Origin: Strigomonas culicis
Lineage: Eukaryota; Euglenozoa; Kinetoplastea; Trypanosomatida; Trypanosomatidae
Direction: 5' to 3'
NCBI GenBank assembly: GCA_000482145.1
Contig: AUXH01000517.1
Location: forward strand, 1-13,854
DNA: 13,854 nt
The translations under genes were made by a program, and so were the position numbers. The first letter of the stretch is position 1; the number at the start of each line of letters is the position of its first letter. Below, piece by piece: positions 1 to 8,481 of the stretch. The notes beneath the pieces were generated by a model. That model saw nothing but the letters and a program-made list of their open reading frames with translations. It searched no databases and was not told the DNA's origin.

Positions 1-3000
1 CTCGCCGCGCCGGAGGGGAAGTAGTGGTGCTCGAGGCTCTCGAAGGTCAGCTGGCCCTGCTCCACCAGCACCAGCAACTGGTAGAGCCCGCGCGCGAAGA
101 CGCGGAGACCCGCGAAGGAGAAGGCCACCGCCGCCGAGGCGGCGCCGAATCCCCCTTCGTCTTGGTCCACCCGCGCAGGCGGGCTCCACCGCTGCACCGC
201 TGACGAGCGACTCCCGTCGAGGGAGATGGGGTTGAAGGTGCAGGTGCCCTCCTCCGAGGGGGTGGCGGTGGCGGTCGGCCGCCCCGCCGCACCGGTGGTG
301 CAGCTGCACTGCCGATCCGTCGCGACGAAGCGCGTGAAGAGAACGGCGTGGCGCAGCTGCAGCTTGTAGAACTCGCTCAGCGCCTCCAGCGCTGGCACGG
401 CCGGCGCGCGCTCCGTCGTGCTGATCTCCACGACGCGCGGACCGCCGACGTACGCCCACGCGGCCACGTCCGGCGAGGCCACGAGGTGCCGCAGGAAGGC
501 CATCTCCGCCGCCTCCGGCGGCAGCAGCGCCGCGTTGCGCTCGTAGTCGGCGCCGCCGCGCGCCCTCCGCGCGCGGGCGTACAGCGCCGCATGGTCGACC
601 GGCGGCGGTGTCATGGCCGGCTGCGCGTGGTACACCATCATCATGAAGAAGCGGTTTTGGCGGAACCCGCTACACTCCGCGCGGGCCTCGCGGAAGATCT
701 CGAAGTTGTCGAACAGAAAGATGCAGTTGTACTTGAGGTGGTGATTGAGATCCTCGTAAAACGGGCGCAGGACGCTGCGGTAGTACGCCTCCTCGTCCTC
801 CTCCGTGTAGAAATCAAAGTCCTCCGATGGCGCGGAACCCTCCGCCGCCCGCTCAGCGCGCATTGCCTGGCAGAAGGCACGGTACTGCCCCTTCACGTGG
901 CGGTTGGCGGAGAGGAAGGAGCCCCGCACATGCAGCAGCAGGTCTATCTCCTTTATCTTCTCCAGGTACGCGTCGCGCGTCGTCGCGTCCCCCGCCGGCG
1001 CGGTGTACGTCAGCACGGCGCAGCGGCGCAGTGCGTGCTGGACCTTGAAGACCTCCGCGGCGGTGAAGGGCCGCCGCAGCAGTGGCAACTCGCTGCGCTC
1101 GAGCTCCGCGAACATGTGCATCGCCCGCGGCGGGCCCTCCGACGGCGCGTCGGCGGCGCCCTCGGCGGCCCCTCCAGCGTCGTCCTCCTCCTTCGCCTGG
1201 CGGTTATAGTACTCGATGATGGATCGGCGCGACGCGTAGGCGCCGGGGCCGCCGCCAGCACCGCCGCCGGCGCCGTCCACGCCCTCGTCCACGGCGGCCA
1301 CGTCGTCCTGGTAACAGAAGGAGCTCACCTGGTCGAGCAGCATCGCCTCGAGGTAGCGCTCCAGCGCCCGGAGCACCACCTTCGCCGTCGTCGGCGCGTG
1401 GCGCTGGGTGCCGCTCAGCGACTCGTTCAGACGCGGCTCCGGGTGCGGCGTCGGTTGGTGGGAGGCCGCCGGCCGACCGCCGCCTTGCGGCGCCTCGGGC
1501 ACGTACAGCTCGCGCTCCTCGTCGGTGAGGCAGGCACGCAGCAGCGCTCGCCGCGCGGCCGTGGCCGCGTCGGCCGCCCCCGCCGCCCCGCCGTCCGCCG
1601 GCGCCGGCTGCGCGCACTGCAGCAGCGGCGGCAGCACCACGATGGCCACCTCGTAGCCCTCGTAGAGCAACTCCGCGGCGGTGCGCAGCGCGGCCGGCGC
1701 CGTGCCCACCACCGCGACGCGCTGCACCCGGGTGCTCGTCGCGGCGGGTGCGACCTGCAGCGCGGGTGCGGCCGGCGCCCGCGCCGCCTCGGCCGCCGCG
1801 CCGCCGGCGGTGGCTGCGAGATAGCTCTGTGCACTGCGCGACCGCGCGAAGGCCGGCGCCGGGGCGTCGACGCCGGCGATGTGCACCGGGAAGAGGCTGC
1901 CCATGCTGCGCGCGAGCGGGGCGGCGTGCGGGCCGCCGCCGTGCACGTTCGCGAGGCTGGTCGTGCACGACAGGCTGAGCGAATCGCGCCGCTTCTTGTT
2001 CTTGTACTCGAGGCGGAAGCGCAGCGGCACGTTCCGCTCGCGGCTGCTGACGCCGCCGGCGACGGCGGTCGCGGTGGTGCACGGCGCGTGGCGGCGCCGC
2101 GGAGAGAGGCTGCCGGCGGCGACGGCGGCGGCCATGCGCGGCGCGAGCGACGCCGTGTGCGGCAGCAGCACGCGCGCGTGGTAGTAGTTGAGCGCCTGCG
2201 CCGGCGCGCTCTGCAGCGCCTCCAGCGCGCACTGGTGCTCGACGATGAGCCCCTCGCGGAAGGTGCGGCCGTACGCGCTCGCCTCCAGCGCGCGCAGCAC
2301 GTAGAGCTCGAATACCTCGCGCTGGCGGTAGCCCGCCTGCCAGCGCGGCCGCAGCGCGCGCGGCAGCACCCCGCCCTCCCGCTCCGCGGCCGCCGTCGTC
2401 TGGTACGTCGCCTGGCGCTGCAGCCGCCGGTGGTGCGACGCAAAAAAGTAGCGGTAGTACAGACGGTCGGGCACAAAGAAGTAGGGCGACGCCGGCGGCA
2501 GCTCCATCGACAGCCGGCGCCGCAGTTGCTGCCCCGAGTCGCCCGCCCGCCTCCTCGTGTCAAAGAAGTGCCGGAGGATTGCCTCGCTGAGCCCGCTGTA
2601 GCTGCCGCTGCCCGGCGTCCCGGCGAAGAGGGAGACGCTCGCGTCCCCACTGAACCCGCCCGCGTCCCGCTGCGCATCCGCCGACAGGCCGTCCACGACG
2701 CCCGCGCTGCGGTCGTTCGGGTCCGCGGCCGGGCGGCGCCCACCGGACCGGCCGAGGGTCGCGAGCTGACCCTGCCGCGCGTAGCCGCGCATCCGCTCCT
2801 CGCGGACAAGCGTGGCGCCCAGCGCGACCGCGGCGCCGATCAGCCCCTGCCGCCGCCGCTGGCGCCCATCGACGTCGACGAGCACGTCGACCAGGCCCGT
2901 CGCCGCGGCGGCCTCCGCCGGCTGCAGCACCGGCGACGTCAGCAGCGCGAGGGCGGCGGGCAGACCCACAAGCCGCGGCAGCCGCTGCGTCGCGCCGGCG

Positions 3001-4079
3001 CTCGGCAGCACGCCGAAGTGCTGCTGCGCCGGGAAGCCGAAGAGCGCGTCCGCCGCGCTGAGCCGCGCGTGGCAGCTGAGCGCGAGCTCCACGCCGCCGC
3101 CAAGCACCAGCCCGTGCAGCGCGGCAAGTACAAACTTGCGGCACCCCTCCACCTCCCCGCAGAGGTCGCTGAGGCAGTAATACTGCGACGTGGCCGAGGC
3201 GGCGCTGCCGCCGTACTTGGCGTTCAGTGTGCGGTCGTGGCCGCCCCGCATGTGCTTGATGCGGTCCGCCGCGGTCGGCGAGTACGCGCTGAAGTCCGTG
3301 CCGCCGTCCGCGAAAGAGAGGCGCAGCCGGCCGATGCCGGTCGCGCCCGCCGCGGGCGGCGGGCTCGGCGCCGCCTCGCGGGTCGGCGAGTCGCCCTCTG
3401 CGGCCGCGGCCGCAGCGGCAGGGCCGCGGCCGCAGAGACGCCGCAGCGCGGCGCGGAGATACGCCGGCCACGACGGCGGCGGCGTGCCCTCCCGCTCCGC
3501 TTTCCGGGGCTTCGCCTTCCCCTGATGCAGCCACTTGTCGCGGCGCCGCTCGCTGACCGTGATGCTGCGCTTCGTGCGCAGCCGCACCGCCGGCGGCTCC
3601 CCGCTGTCGCCGCCGTCCGCCTCGCGGGTGGGGTAGGCCGCGTCGCCGCCGCCGCTGCCCGGACCGTTGCGGACCGCCGTCGTGAGGAATGTGTTCTTCG
3701 TCGACGGCGCCATCAGGATGAGGTTCTCGCGCCACTCCGCCAGGTCGACGCCGCCGCAGAAGCCGCAGAGGTTCGCGTCCCCGGCCAATACAATGAAGAG
3801 CACGGACTTGTCCAGCTCCGCGCGGCCGACATAGGCGGAGACCTGCAGCATGGAGGCCTCCGTCAGCAGGTGGCAGCTCGCGCCACTGGGGGAGAGGCTG
3901 TTCGCGCGGAGCGTGATGACCGCCGCGCGGTCCACCACTTCGTAGCTGACGCCGGCCGCGGTCAGAACGGCGCTCGGCCCGCGGCTAGCAGGACGGAAAC
4001 AGACACTTTCATTTGGGGGCCGCTTGCGAACCGGCTCGAGTGAGGGCCGCGAATCGTCCCAGGTCAGTTCGGATGCCAT
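1..4079 (-). CDS. Multifunctional fatty-acid beta-oxidation protein (enoyl-CoA hydratase/isomerase + 3-hydroxyacyl-CoA dehydrogenase), 3' end beyond window
   Basis: The frame is open from the ATG at 4079 to the window edge (1359 complete codons, no stop reached). A crotonase domain comes first. Oxyanion-hole segment LAGDANLCGFCGGVDLAEW is at residues 98-116, and HGLVLGGGVELAL at 322-334 supplies the second oxyanion Gly and one acidic residue, E331. FGVLPSAGATQRLPRLVG follows at 355-372. A helical linker at about 580-636 contains FREGLIVEH and ALNYYHAR, matching the region joining the two enzymes in peroxisomal MFE-1 and trifunctional-alpha proteins. A Rossmann-like strand-loop (RVAVVGTAPAA, 787-797) starts the dehydrogenase half. 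Its later parts match at NRFFMMM (1142-1148), RVVEIS (1215-1220) and the stretch after 1310. Such proteins catalyse the hydration and NAD-linked oxidation steps of beta-oxidation, in kinetoplastids in glycosomes or mitochondria; the C-terminus that might show a PTS1 is missing. The domain order is clear. Expected active-site residues are absent in both halves, and long Ala/Gly/Arg-rich inserts make it far longer than usual. Confidence 0.85.
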   Translation of the reverse strand, partial: MASELTWDDSRPSLEPVRKRPPNESVCFRPASRGPSAVLTAAGVSYEVVDRAAVITLRANSLSPSGASCHLLTEASMLQVSAYVGRAELDKSVLFIVLAGDANLCGFCGGVDLAEWRENLILMAPSTKNTFLTTAVRNGPGSGGGDAAYPTREADGGDSGEPPAVRLRTKRSITVSERRRDKWLHQGKAKPRKAEREGTPPPSWPAYLRAALRRLCGRGPAAAAAAAEGDSPTREAAPSPPPAAGATGIGRLRLSFADGGTDFSAYSPTAADRIKHMRGGHDRTLNAKYGGSAASATSQYYCLSDLCGEVEGCRKFVLAALHGLVLGGGVELALSCHARLSAADALFGFPAQQHFGVLPSAGATQRLPRLVGLPAALALLTSPVLQPAEAAAATGLVDVLVDVDGRQRRRQGLIGAAVALGATLVREERMRGYARQGQLATLGRSGGRRPAADPNDRSAGVVDGLSADAQRDAGGFSGDASVSLFAGTPGSGSYSGLSEAILRHFFDTRRRAGDSGQQLRRRLSMELPPASPYFFVPDRLYYRYFFASHHRRLQRQATYQTTAAAEREGGVLPRALRPRWQAGYRQREVFELYVLRALEASAYGRTFREGLIVEHQCALEALQSAPAQALNYYHARVLLPHTASLAPRMAAAVAAGSLSPRRRHAPCTTATAVAGGVSSRERNVPLRFRLEYKNKKRRDSLSLSCTTSLANVHGGGPHAAPLARSMGSLFPVHIAGVDAPAPAFARSRSAQSYLAATAGGAAAEAARAPAAPALQVAPAATSTRVQRVAVVGTAPAALRTAAELLYEGYEVAIVVLPPLLQCAQPAPADGGAAGAADAATAARRALLRACLTDEERELYVPEAPQGGGRPAASHQPTPHPEPRLNESLSGTQRHAPTTAKVVLRALERYLEAMLLDQVSSFCYQDDVAAVDEGVDGAGGGAGGGPGAYASRRSIIEYYNRQAKEEDDAGGAAEGAADAPSEGPPRAMHMFAELERSELPLLRRPFTAAEVFKVQHALRRCAVLTYTAPAGDATTRDAYLEKIKEIDLLLHVRGSFLSANRHVKGQYRAFCQAMRAERAAEGSAPSEDFDFYTEEDEEAYYRSVLRPFYEDLNHHLKYNCIFLFDNFEIFREARAECSGFRQNRFFMMMVYHAQPAMTPPPVDHAALYARARRARGGADYERNAALLPPEAAEMAFLRHLVASPDVAAWAYVGGPRVVEISTTERAPAVPALEALSEFYKLQLRHAVLFTRFVATDRQCSCTTGAAGRPTATATPSEEGTCTFNPISLDGSRSSAVQRWSPPARVDQDEGGFGAASAAVAFSFAGLRVFARGLYQLLVLVEQGQLTFESLEHHYFPSGAA

Positions 4080-4110
4080 ATCCTTTTCTTCTAAATTGTT
4101 AAGTTATTAT

Positions 4111-4138
4111 CTGATTGAATTTTGAGACAAAAAAAAAA
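4111..4138 (-). promoter_or_regulatory. Putative spliced-leader acceptor of the beta-oxidation gene
   Basis: Read on the minus strand, a run of ten T (4138-4129) is followed about 17 bases later by CAG, with the AG at 4112-4111. A second AG (TTTAG) lies at 4092-4091. Using the first AG gives a 5' UTR of about 31 bases, in which the first ATG is the one at 4079. This supports that start. The site is inferred from the pattern and the true junction is unknown. Confidence 0.45.
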
Positions 4139-4315
4139 GTATACACGTTTCCTGCTTTCCTCGTTCCTCTTTTTGGTGTTCTTTTCTGGTTGGATGATTG
4201 CAGCGGACCACACTAGAGCACCACAGTAAAAGGAATGTGGGCAACAGAGAAGGAGGTATATTAACAATAATTAGTATAGCTTGATGAAGGCGCACTGCCT
4301 TTTTAGTGCTTGTAC

Positions 4316-4366
4316 TTTCGCTCTTTCTTGTTCTTCTTTTAAAACAAAAGAAGATAGTCAGCGAAA
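4316..4366 (-). repeat. Nested inverted repeat (potential RNA hairpin)
   Basis: An inner 9-bp perfect stem pairs 4332-4340 (TCTTCTTTT) with 4346-4354 (AAAAGAAGA) around a 5-base loop. An outer 7-bp stem pairs 4316-4322 (TTTCGCT) with 4360-4366 (AGCGAAA). The two are separated by an asymmetric internal loop of 9 and 5 bases. The element lies in the presumed 3' UTR of the upstream gene, near where polyadenylation would be expected. The inner arms are low-complexity, so chance is possible, but the outer arms are not. Confidence 0.45.
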
Positions 4367-4450
4367 AGGGAACAACGAACTATATTTACGTATTAAGTTA
4401 TTTATAAAACAAAAATGACATAAACCTCTTTACTATTTCTGTATTTTATT

Positions 4451-4485
4451 CGTACCTATCACTTCCTATACCTACGCGTACCTAT
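4451..4485 (-). repeat. Short direct repeat with TAGGTA motifs
   Basis: CGTACCTAT occurs at 4451-4459 and again at 4477-4485, and a related TATACCTAC lies between them. On the transcribed strand this gives three TAGGTA hexamers within 35 bases in the presumed 3' UTR. It could be an RNA-binding-protein site or chance similarity. No function can be assigned from sequence alone. Confidence 0.35.
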
Positions 4486-4731
4486 AGATAAACAGATATA
4501 TTTTGTACACTAGACTCTAAGAAAAGAAAGAAGAGGAGAAATTGGTGTTTTGTGTTTATAGTTAGTGGGGATGGTACAGATAGTATGCCAGTCACAACCA
4601 GCGATAAAAAACGCGAACAAAAATGAGAAGCGATAGCTAGAAGAAGCAATAAGAGTAAGATGAAGACACAAAACAGATTATAGATGTAAATTTATAGTTA
4701 AACGAAACACTCCGTGTAGGAGACACTTTCC

Positions 4732-7700
4732 TCATCGCCACAGCGGCCACGGGCAGTCCGCCAACAGATCGAGGCGCAGGAGCCCATCCATCTCCAAGGC
4801 AGCCAGATTAAATGTCAATGTGTGCGTCGGCAGCTGCGAGTCGGGCGGGCTCGCGCCGTTGAGAGGACCGCCGTGCGAGGCAGCGCGCGGCTCCTCCGGG
4901 GGCGGCACCTCATACTTCTCAATCAGCGGCTGCAGGACCTCGATCATGTGCCGTCTCGACCGCTCGTGGCCATCCGCACCATTCGCCTCCGCACGCACGG
5001 TGGGCGTGTCAGCCCCCTCGCCGTCCCCGGGCGCCACCCCGCCGCCACCGTCGCCACTGTAGTAGCCCTCGAACAGCTCGACGCCGGACAGCGCGGCCAT
5101 GGCGGCGCACTGCGCGAAGAGGATCTCCTCCAGACGAGTGAAGGGCTTCCGATAGTTCGTGAAGCGGTCCGTCCCTCCCGCGTGCGGCGCACTGCCGCCG
5201 CCCTGCTGCTGCCGCTGCATCAGCTTCAGCTTGAGGCTCGTGCCCACCACCTTCACCGGCAGGCTCTCCGCCGGCGCCTTTTCTTCCGTGGTGCCGGGTG
5301 TATTCGTATTCGCGCTATTATTGCGGTTCTCCTTCTGTCGTACCACCCACATCAGTATGCGGTGGCGGATCGCGGAGGTGGCGCGGCGGTGGCCCTCGTC
5401 CCCCCCACCGCCGGCCCCACGCGCCGGGCCGTCCTCGGTGAGGCAGTCGAGGAGGAAGCGGTACAGCGGGAAGAGATAGAAGGCGACGTGCTGTGCCTGC
5501 TGCGACGTCAAACGCACCGTGTGGTTCGACTGGTACTGGTAGTTGCGGTTCAGCACCAGGCCGGGGTTGCCTGGCACGTACGCCTGATGATTCACACCGG
5601 CGCCGCCCGGCGCCCGTGGGGCCCCGTGGCTGCCGCCCCCACCCACGGCGGAGGCCGGCGCGGCCCCAGCGGGGGTCGCCCCGCTGCCGCTGCCCGGCGC
5701 CCCCGTCGGGCGCATCAGAAAGACGGACTTGGTCACAACCGTGATGAGGCTGTGGAGGAGCTGCGTGGCCTCGGCGTTCGCCCCCGGAGCGCGCGCCAGG
5801 CTCGGCGCCACATACACCAGCAGCGGCGACGGCAGCCGGAACAGGAACTTCTCCGGCGCTGGCGCGGCGGTCGTCGGGCCGCCGGCCGCCGCCTCGCACG
5901 GGGCGGCGGTGGGCGGCAAGGGCAGCGGCGGCACGGCGGGGCTGACCGTGTGGCCCGCGTCGTGCTGTTCGCAGGACTGGCGGAAATAGTAGTAGTGCGC
6001 CGCGTTCACCACGTAGCTGTGCTGTGCGGTGGACCCACACAGCAGGATTTGCCAGAAGAAGAAGTTGGAGAGCTGCGGCCACCAGCTCGCGCCGATGGCC
6101 CCGCTGGGCGTCGCCGGCGCCTGGAGCAGCTCCTCCCGTAGGCTGGAGTAGAGCACAATCACCTGGTCCCGCAGTATGGCGTAGAACGGCCGGCACATGG
6201 GCGTGAAGTGGAGCGCCGGCGCCGCCACGATCGCCTCATGGATGCGCCGGCCACAGCCCCCAGTCGCCGCTGCGGGGGGACCGAGGGCGAGCGGAAAGAT
6301 GGTCTCCGCAGGCTCCGGCCGCCGCCACGCGCTCGCCTCGCCGCTTGCGTCCCCGCCGCGGCCGGGGAGGCACAGCGGCGACGGCGCGGCGCACGGCGGC
6401 GCGCCCCACAGGGGTGTCGCCAGCCCACTGCCCGAGAGGCTGCTCGTGAAGCTGTGCGAGGCGGTGTTGGTGCGCGTGGTGTAGCGGCTGTGGCCGTGGC
6501 GGCCGGCCCCCGCCGCCGGCGGCGCCAGGAAGAAGAGCGCGCGCTGGCACGGATAGGCGTAGTACAGCGCGCTCATGTACAACTCGGACGGCTCCAGCGC
6601 CGTCTCCGCCTTCAAGAGGTGCTCGAGGAGGATCTGGAAGATGGCCGGTTGGTGCACCAGCATACGGTTCCGCTGCGGCTGATAGATCCACTCGAACAGA
6701 GGGTCCGCCCCATTGTTCGTCACGGCGGCCGGCGTCGGCTGCGGTGGCGGCGTCTCGACTCGTGCGGGCCTCGCCACGCGTGGGTTCGGGCTCGCACCTG
6801 CTGGTGCCTCTCGCGGCCGTTTGGCGCTCCCGCACCCGTCGCGCGCCGGCGTCGCCGTGGCGCCCGCCGCCATGCACGCCTCGTTCGCGGCCAGCATCTG
6901 CAGTCCGCGTGCCAGAATACGACTGTTCTGCGGACAGGGGTCGGGCGCGGCTGCGCCGTCTGCCTCCGCGGCCGCGGCCTCCCCCTCGTCGCCGAGCGTG
7001 ACGGCGGGCGTCGTCGGCGCCGTCATGAGCGCAAGGAGCAGCAGCACGGCGGAGAGGTGGTGGTGGCGGTTCGGCCAGCGCGGCTTAGGGAAGTAGTGCT
7101 CTACCACCATCTTCAGCAGCGCCACAAAGTCAAACGGCACGGGCGGGGAGGGGCGGCCGAAGCCCGGCTGACTGCCGGACGGCCCGGCGAACGCGGTGAT
7201 GTAGTTCAGCAGGCGCATCATGCTGTCCGTCGGCACCGCGCGGTCCGTGCGCGCGCGCACCGGCGCCTGCGCGGTCCACACATTGTACAGCAGCACCTCC
7301 AACACATCCTGCACCACGGTGTGGTTCGCCTGCCTCGGCTGCTGCTGCTGCGGTGGCGGCGGGCTGGCGCTCCCCGCTCCCCCGCCGGCGGCCTCGCGGC
7401 CGTGGATCAGAAAGGACTGGGCGAGGATGCGCAGCAACACCTTCTCGAACGCGATTTGGATCTTCTCGTGTAGCTTGGAGTGCCGCACGCGCTCGCGCCG
7501 CTTCACCGCCCACCGTTCCTCCTCCCGCCTCTGCAGCGCCGCCGCGCGCATCTGCCGGCGCGGACCCCCGCCGTCCTTCGCCGGCGCCGCGATGAAGCGC
7601 CACCACGGCATCGTCAGCAGCGCGGAGAGCACAATGTGGTGCACCTCGTTCAGGTGGAAGAACGAGATGGGGCCGCCGACGGGACGCGCCGCGGGTGGCG

Positions 7701-8481
7701 TGGGCGCCGCGCTGCCGGCGAGCTGCTGTTGGTAGTGCGCCTTGGGCGACGCGCGGAACCCAATCAGCGGTGATAGCAGCACGCCCGACGTCGGCGTGGG
7801 CGGCGGGCCCGGCGACGCGTGCGGCGCGGCCGCGGCGCCGCCGCCGCTGACGAGGAGCCGCACGAGCCACGCCTCGACGTCCGACAGCCACACAAGGAGA
7901 TCCTCGTCCAGCAGCTCCGAGAGCGATGTGCGCTTGATGATCTCCGCTACAAAGTAGAGCTCCTCAAAGGCGACCGGCGTGGCGGTCTCTGTCTCGTACT
8001 GCCGCCGCACCTCCGCCTCCATCCGCGCGAAGGTGGCTACGGTCACGCGGTCCTCCGCCTCCTCCGCGCAGCTGTTGCTGCACATGGAGCTCGTCGACGT
8101 CGTGTCCGCCTCCGCTTCGTCCTCTGCGCGCTGCCGGTCGTCTGTGCGTAGACGCGCGCGCACCCCCTGCAGCCGCGCCATGAAGGGCATCACGCCGAAC
8201 ACATCCTCGTCCAGCAGCGGCGGGTGGTGCGGCTGTGTGTGGTCCTGCGGCCGTCGGGGAGAGTTGCCCTTCTTCCTCCGCTGTGGGGACGTCCGACTCG
8301 GCGTCACCGGCGTGGTGGGGAGTGGAAAGAGGCACTGCTGCGAGGCCCGCTGGCACGACGGCGGCGGCAGCGCCAGCGGCGGCGACAGGGGCGGCGGCGC
8401 GCGCAGCGCCTCTCTTGGGCTCAGCGCACCGCGGCTGGCCCCACTAGAGGGTTGCACCTCGCTACTTGCATCGACATTCAT
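4732..8481 (-). CDS. Large helical protein with low-complexity inserts; tentative SMPD4 (neutral sphingomyelinase 3)-like
   Basis: The frame encodes 1249 residues, from the ATG at 8481 to a TGA. It is the first ATG after the proposed splice acceptor. Residues 1-90 are Pro/Ser-rich with a basic patch (RRKKGNSPRR). Ordered, mostly hydrophobic helical blocks follow at about 172-212, 272-300, 340-360, 387-433, 447-488, 594-655, 747-788, 800-835, 877-925, 990-1014 and 1111-1140. Ala/Gly/Pro/Gln-rich spacers separate them. By eye, the order of several blocks parallels SMPD4. These are the segment at 387-488, W598 followed by N605 and a hydrophobic helix, and FTPMCRP at 759-765 before a helix. No transmembrane anchor is evident near the C-terminus, unlike animal SMPD4. 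SMPD4 is linked to nuclear envelope/ER sphingolipid metabolism and nuclear pores, but no catalytic residues can be pointed to here. An unrelated HEAT/ARM-type scaffold is an equal alternative. The gene itself is secure; the family is not. Confidence 0.9.
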   Translation of the reverse strand: MNVDASSEVQPSSGASRGALSPREALRAPPPLSPPLALPPPSCQRASQQCLFPLPTTPVTPSRTSPQRRKKGNSPRRPQDHTQPHHPPLLDEDVFGVMPFMARLQGVRARLRTDDRQRAEDEAEADTTSTSSMCSNSCAEEAEDRVTVATFARMEAEVRRQYETETATPVAFEELYFVAEIIKRTSLSELLDEDLLVWLSDVEAWLVRLLVSGGGAAAAPHASPGPPPTPTSGVLLSPLIGFRASPKAHYQQQLAGSAAPTPPAARPVGGPISFFHLNEVHHIVLSALLTMPWWRFIAAPAKDGGGPRRQMRAAALQRREEERWAVKRRERVRHSKLHEKIQIAFEKVLLRILAQSFLIHGREAAGGGAGSASPPPPQQQQPRQANHTVVQDVLEVLLYNVWTAQAPVRARTDRAVPTDSMMRLLNYITAFAGPSGSQPGFGRPSPPVPFDFVALLKMVVEHYFPKPRWPNRHHHLSAVLLLLALMTAPTTPAVTLGDEGEAAAAEADGAAAPDPCPQNSRILARGLQMLAANEACMAAGATATPARDGCGSAKRPREAPAGASPNPRVARPARVETPPPQPTPAAVTNNGADPLFEWIYQPQRNRMLVHQPAIFQILLEHLLKAETALEPSELYMSALYYAYPCQRALFFLAPPAAGAGRHGHSRYTTRTNTASHSFTSSLSGSGLATPLWGAPPCAAPSPLCLPGRGGDASGEASAWRRPEPAETIFPLALGPPAAATGGCGRRIHEAIVAAPALHFTPMCRPFYAILRDQVIVLYSSLREELLQAPATPSGAIGASWWPQLSNFFFWQILLCGSTAQHSYVVNAAHYYYFRQSCEQHDAGHTVSPAVPPLPLPPTAAPCEAAAGGPTTAAPAPEKFLFRLPSPLLVYVAPSLARAPGANAEATQLLHSLITVVTKSVFLMRPTGAPGSGSGATPAGAAPASAVGGGGSHGAPRAPGGAGVNHQAYVPGNPGLVLNRNYQYQSNHTVRLTSQQAQHVAFYLFPLYRFLLDCLTEDGPARGAGGGGDEGHRRATSAIRHRILMWVVRQKENRNNSANTNTPGTTEEKAPAESLPVKVVGTSLKLKLMQRQQQGGGSAPHAGGTDRFTNYRKPFTRLEEILFAQCAAMAALSGVELFEGYYSGDGGGGVAPGDGEGADTPTVRAEANGADGHERSRRHMIEVLQPLIEKYEVPPPEEPRAASHGGPLNGASPPDSQLPTHTLTFNLAALEMDGLLRLDLLADCPWPLWR

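Larger units (their letters stand above)
4139..4731. other. AT-rich intergenic region between the second and third genes
   Basis: This stretch separates the stop of the 1249-residue gene from the splice signal of the beta-oxidation gene. It holds no convincing coding region; the only frame of any length (a 62-codon minus frame at 4107-4295) is low-complexity and spans the proposed acceptor. On the minus strand it should contain the 3' UTR and polyadenylation region of the upstream gene. It contains a nested inverted repeat (4316-4366) and a cluster of TAGGTA motifs (4451-4485), listed separately. Confidence 0.7.

Noticed and set aside
348..4043. A 1231-codon open frame on the plus strand opposite the beta-oxidation gene
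   Set aside because: It is rich in Arg and Ala with no recognisable domain, while the minus strand carries clear crotonase, linker and dehydrogenase motifs over the same bases. Long antisense frames are expected where GC-rich codons rarely create stops.
4822..7473. Plus-strand frames of 439 and 421 codons opposite the 1249-residue gene
   Set aside because: Arg/Ala-rich composition without domains; the minus-strand frame is continuous, starts at the first ATG after a splice-like signal and shows ordered hydrophobic blocks.
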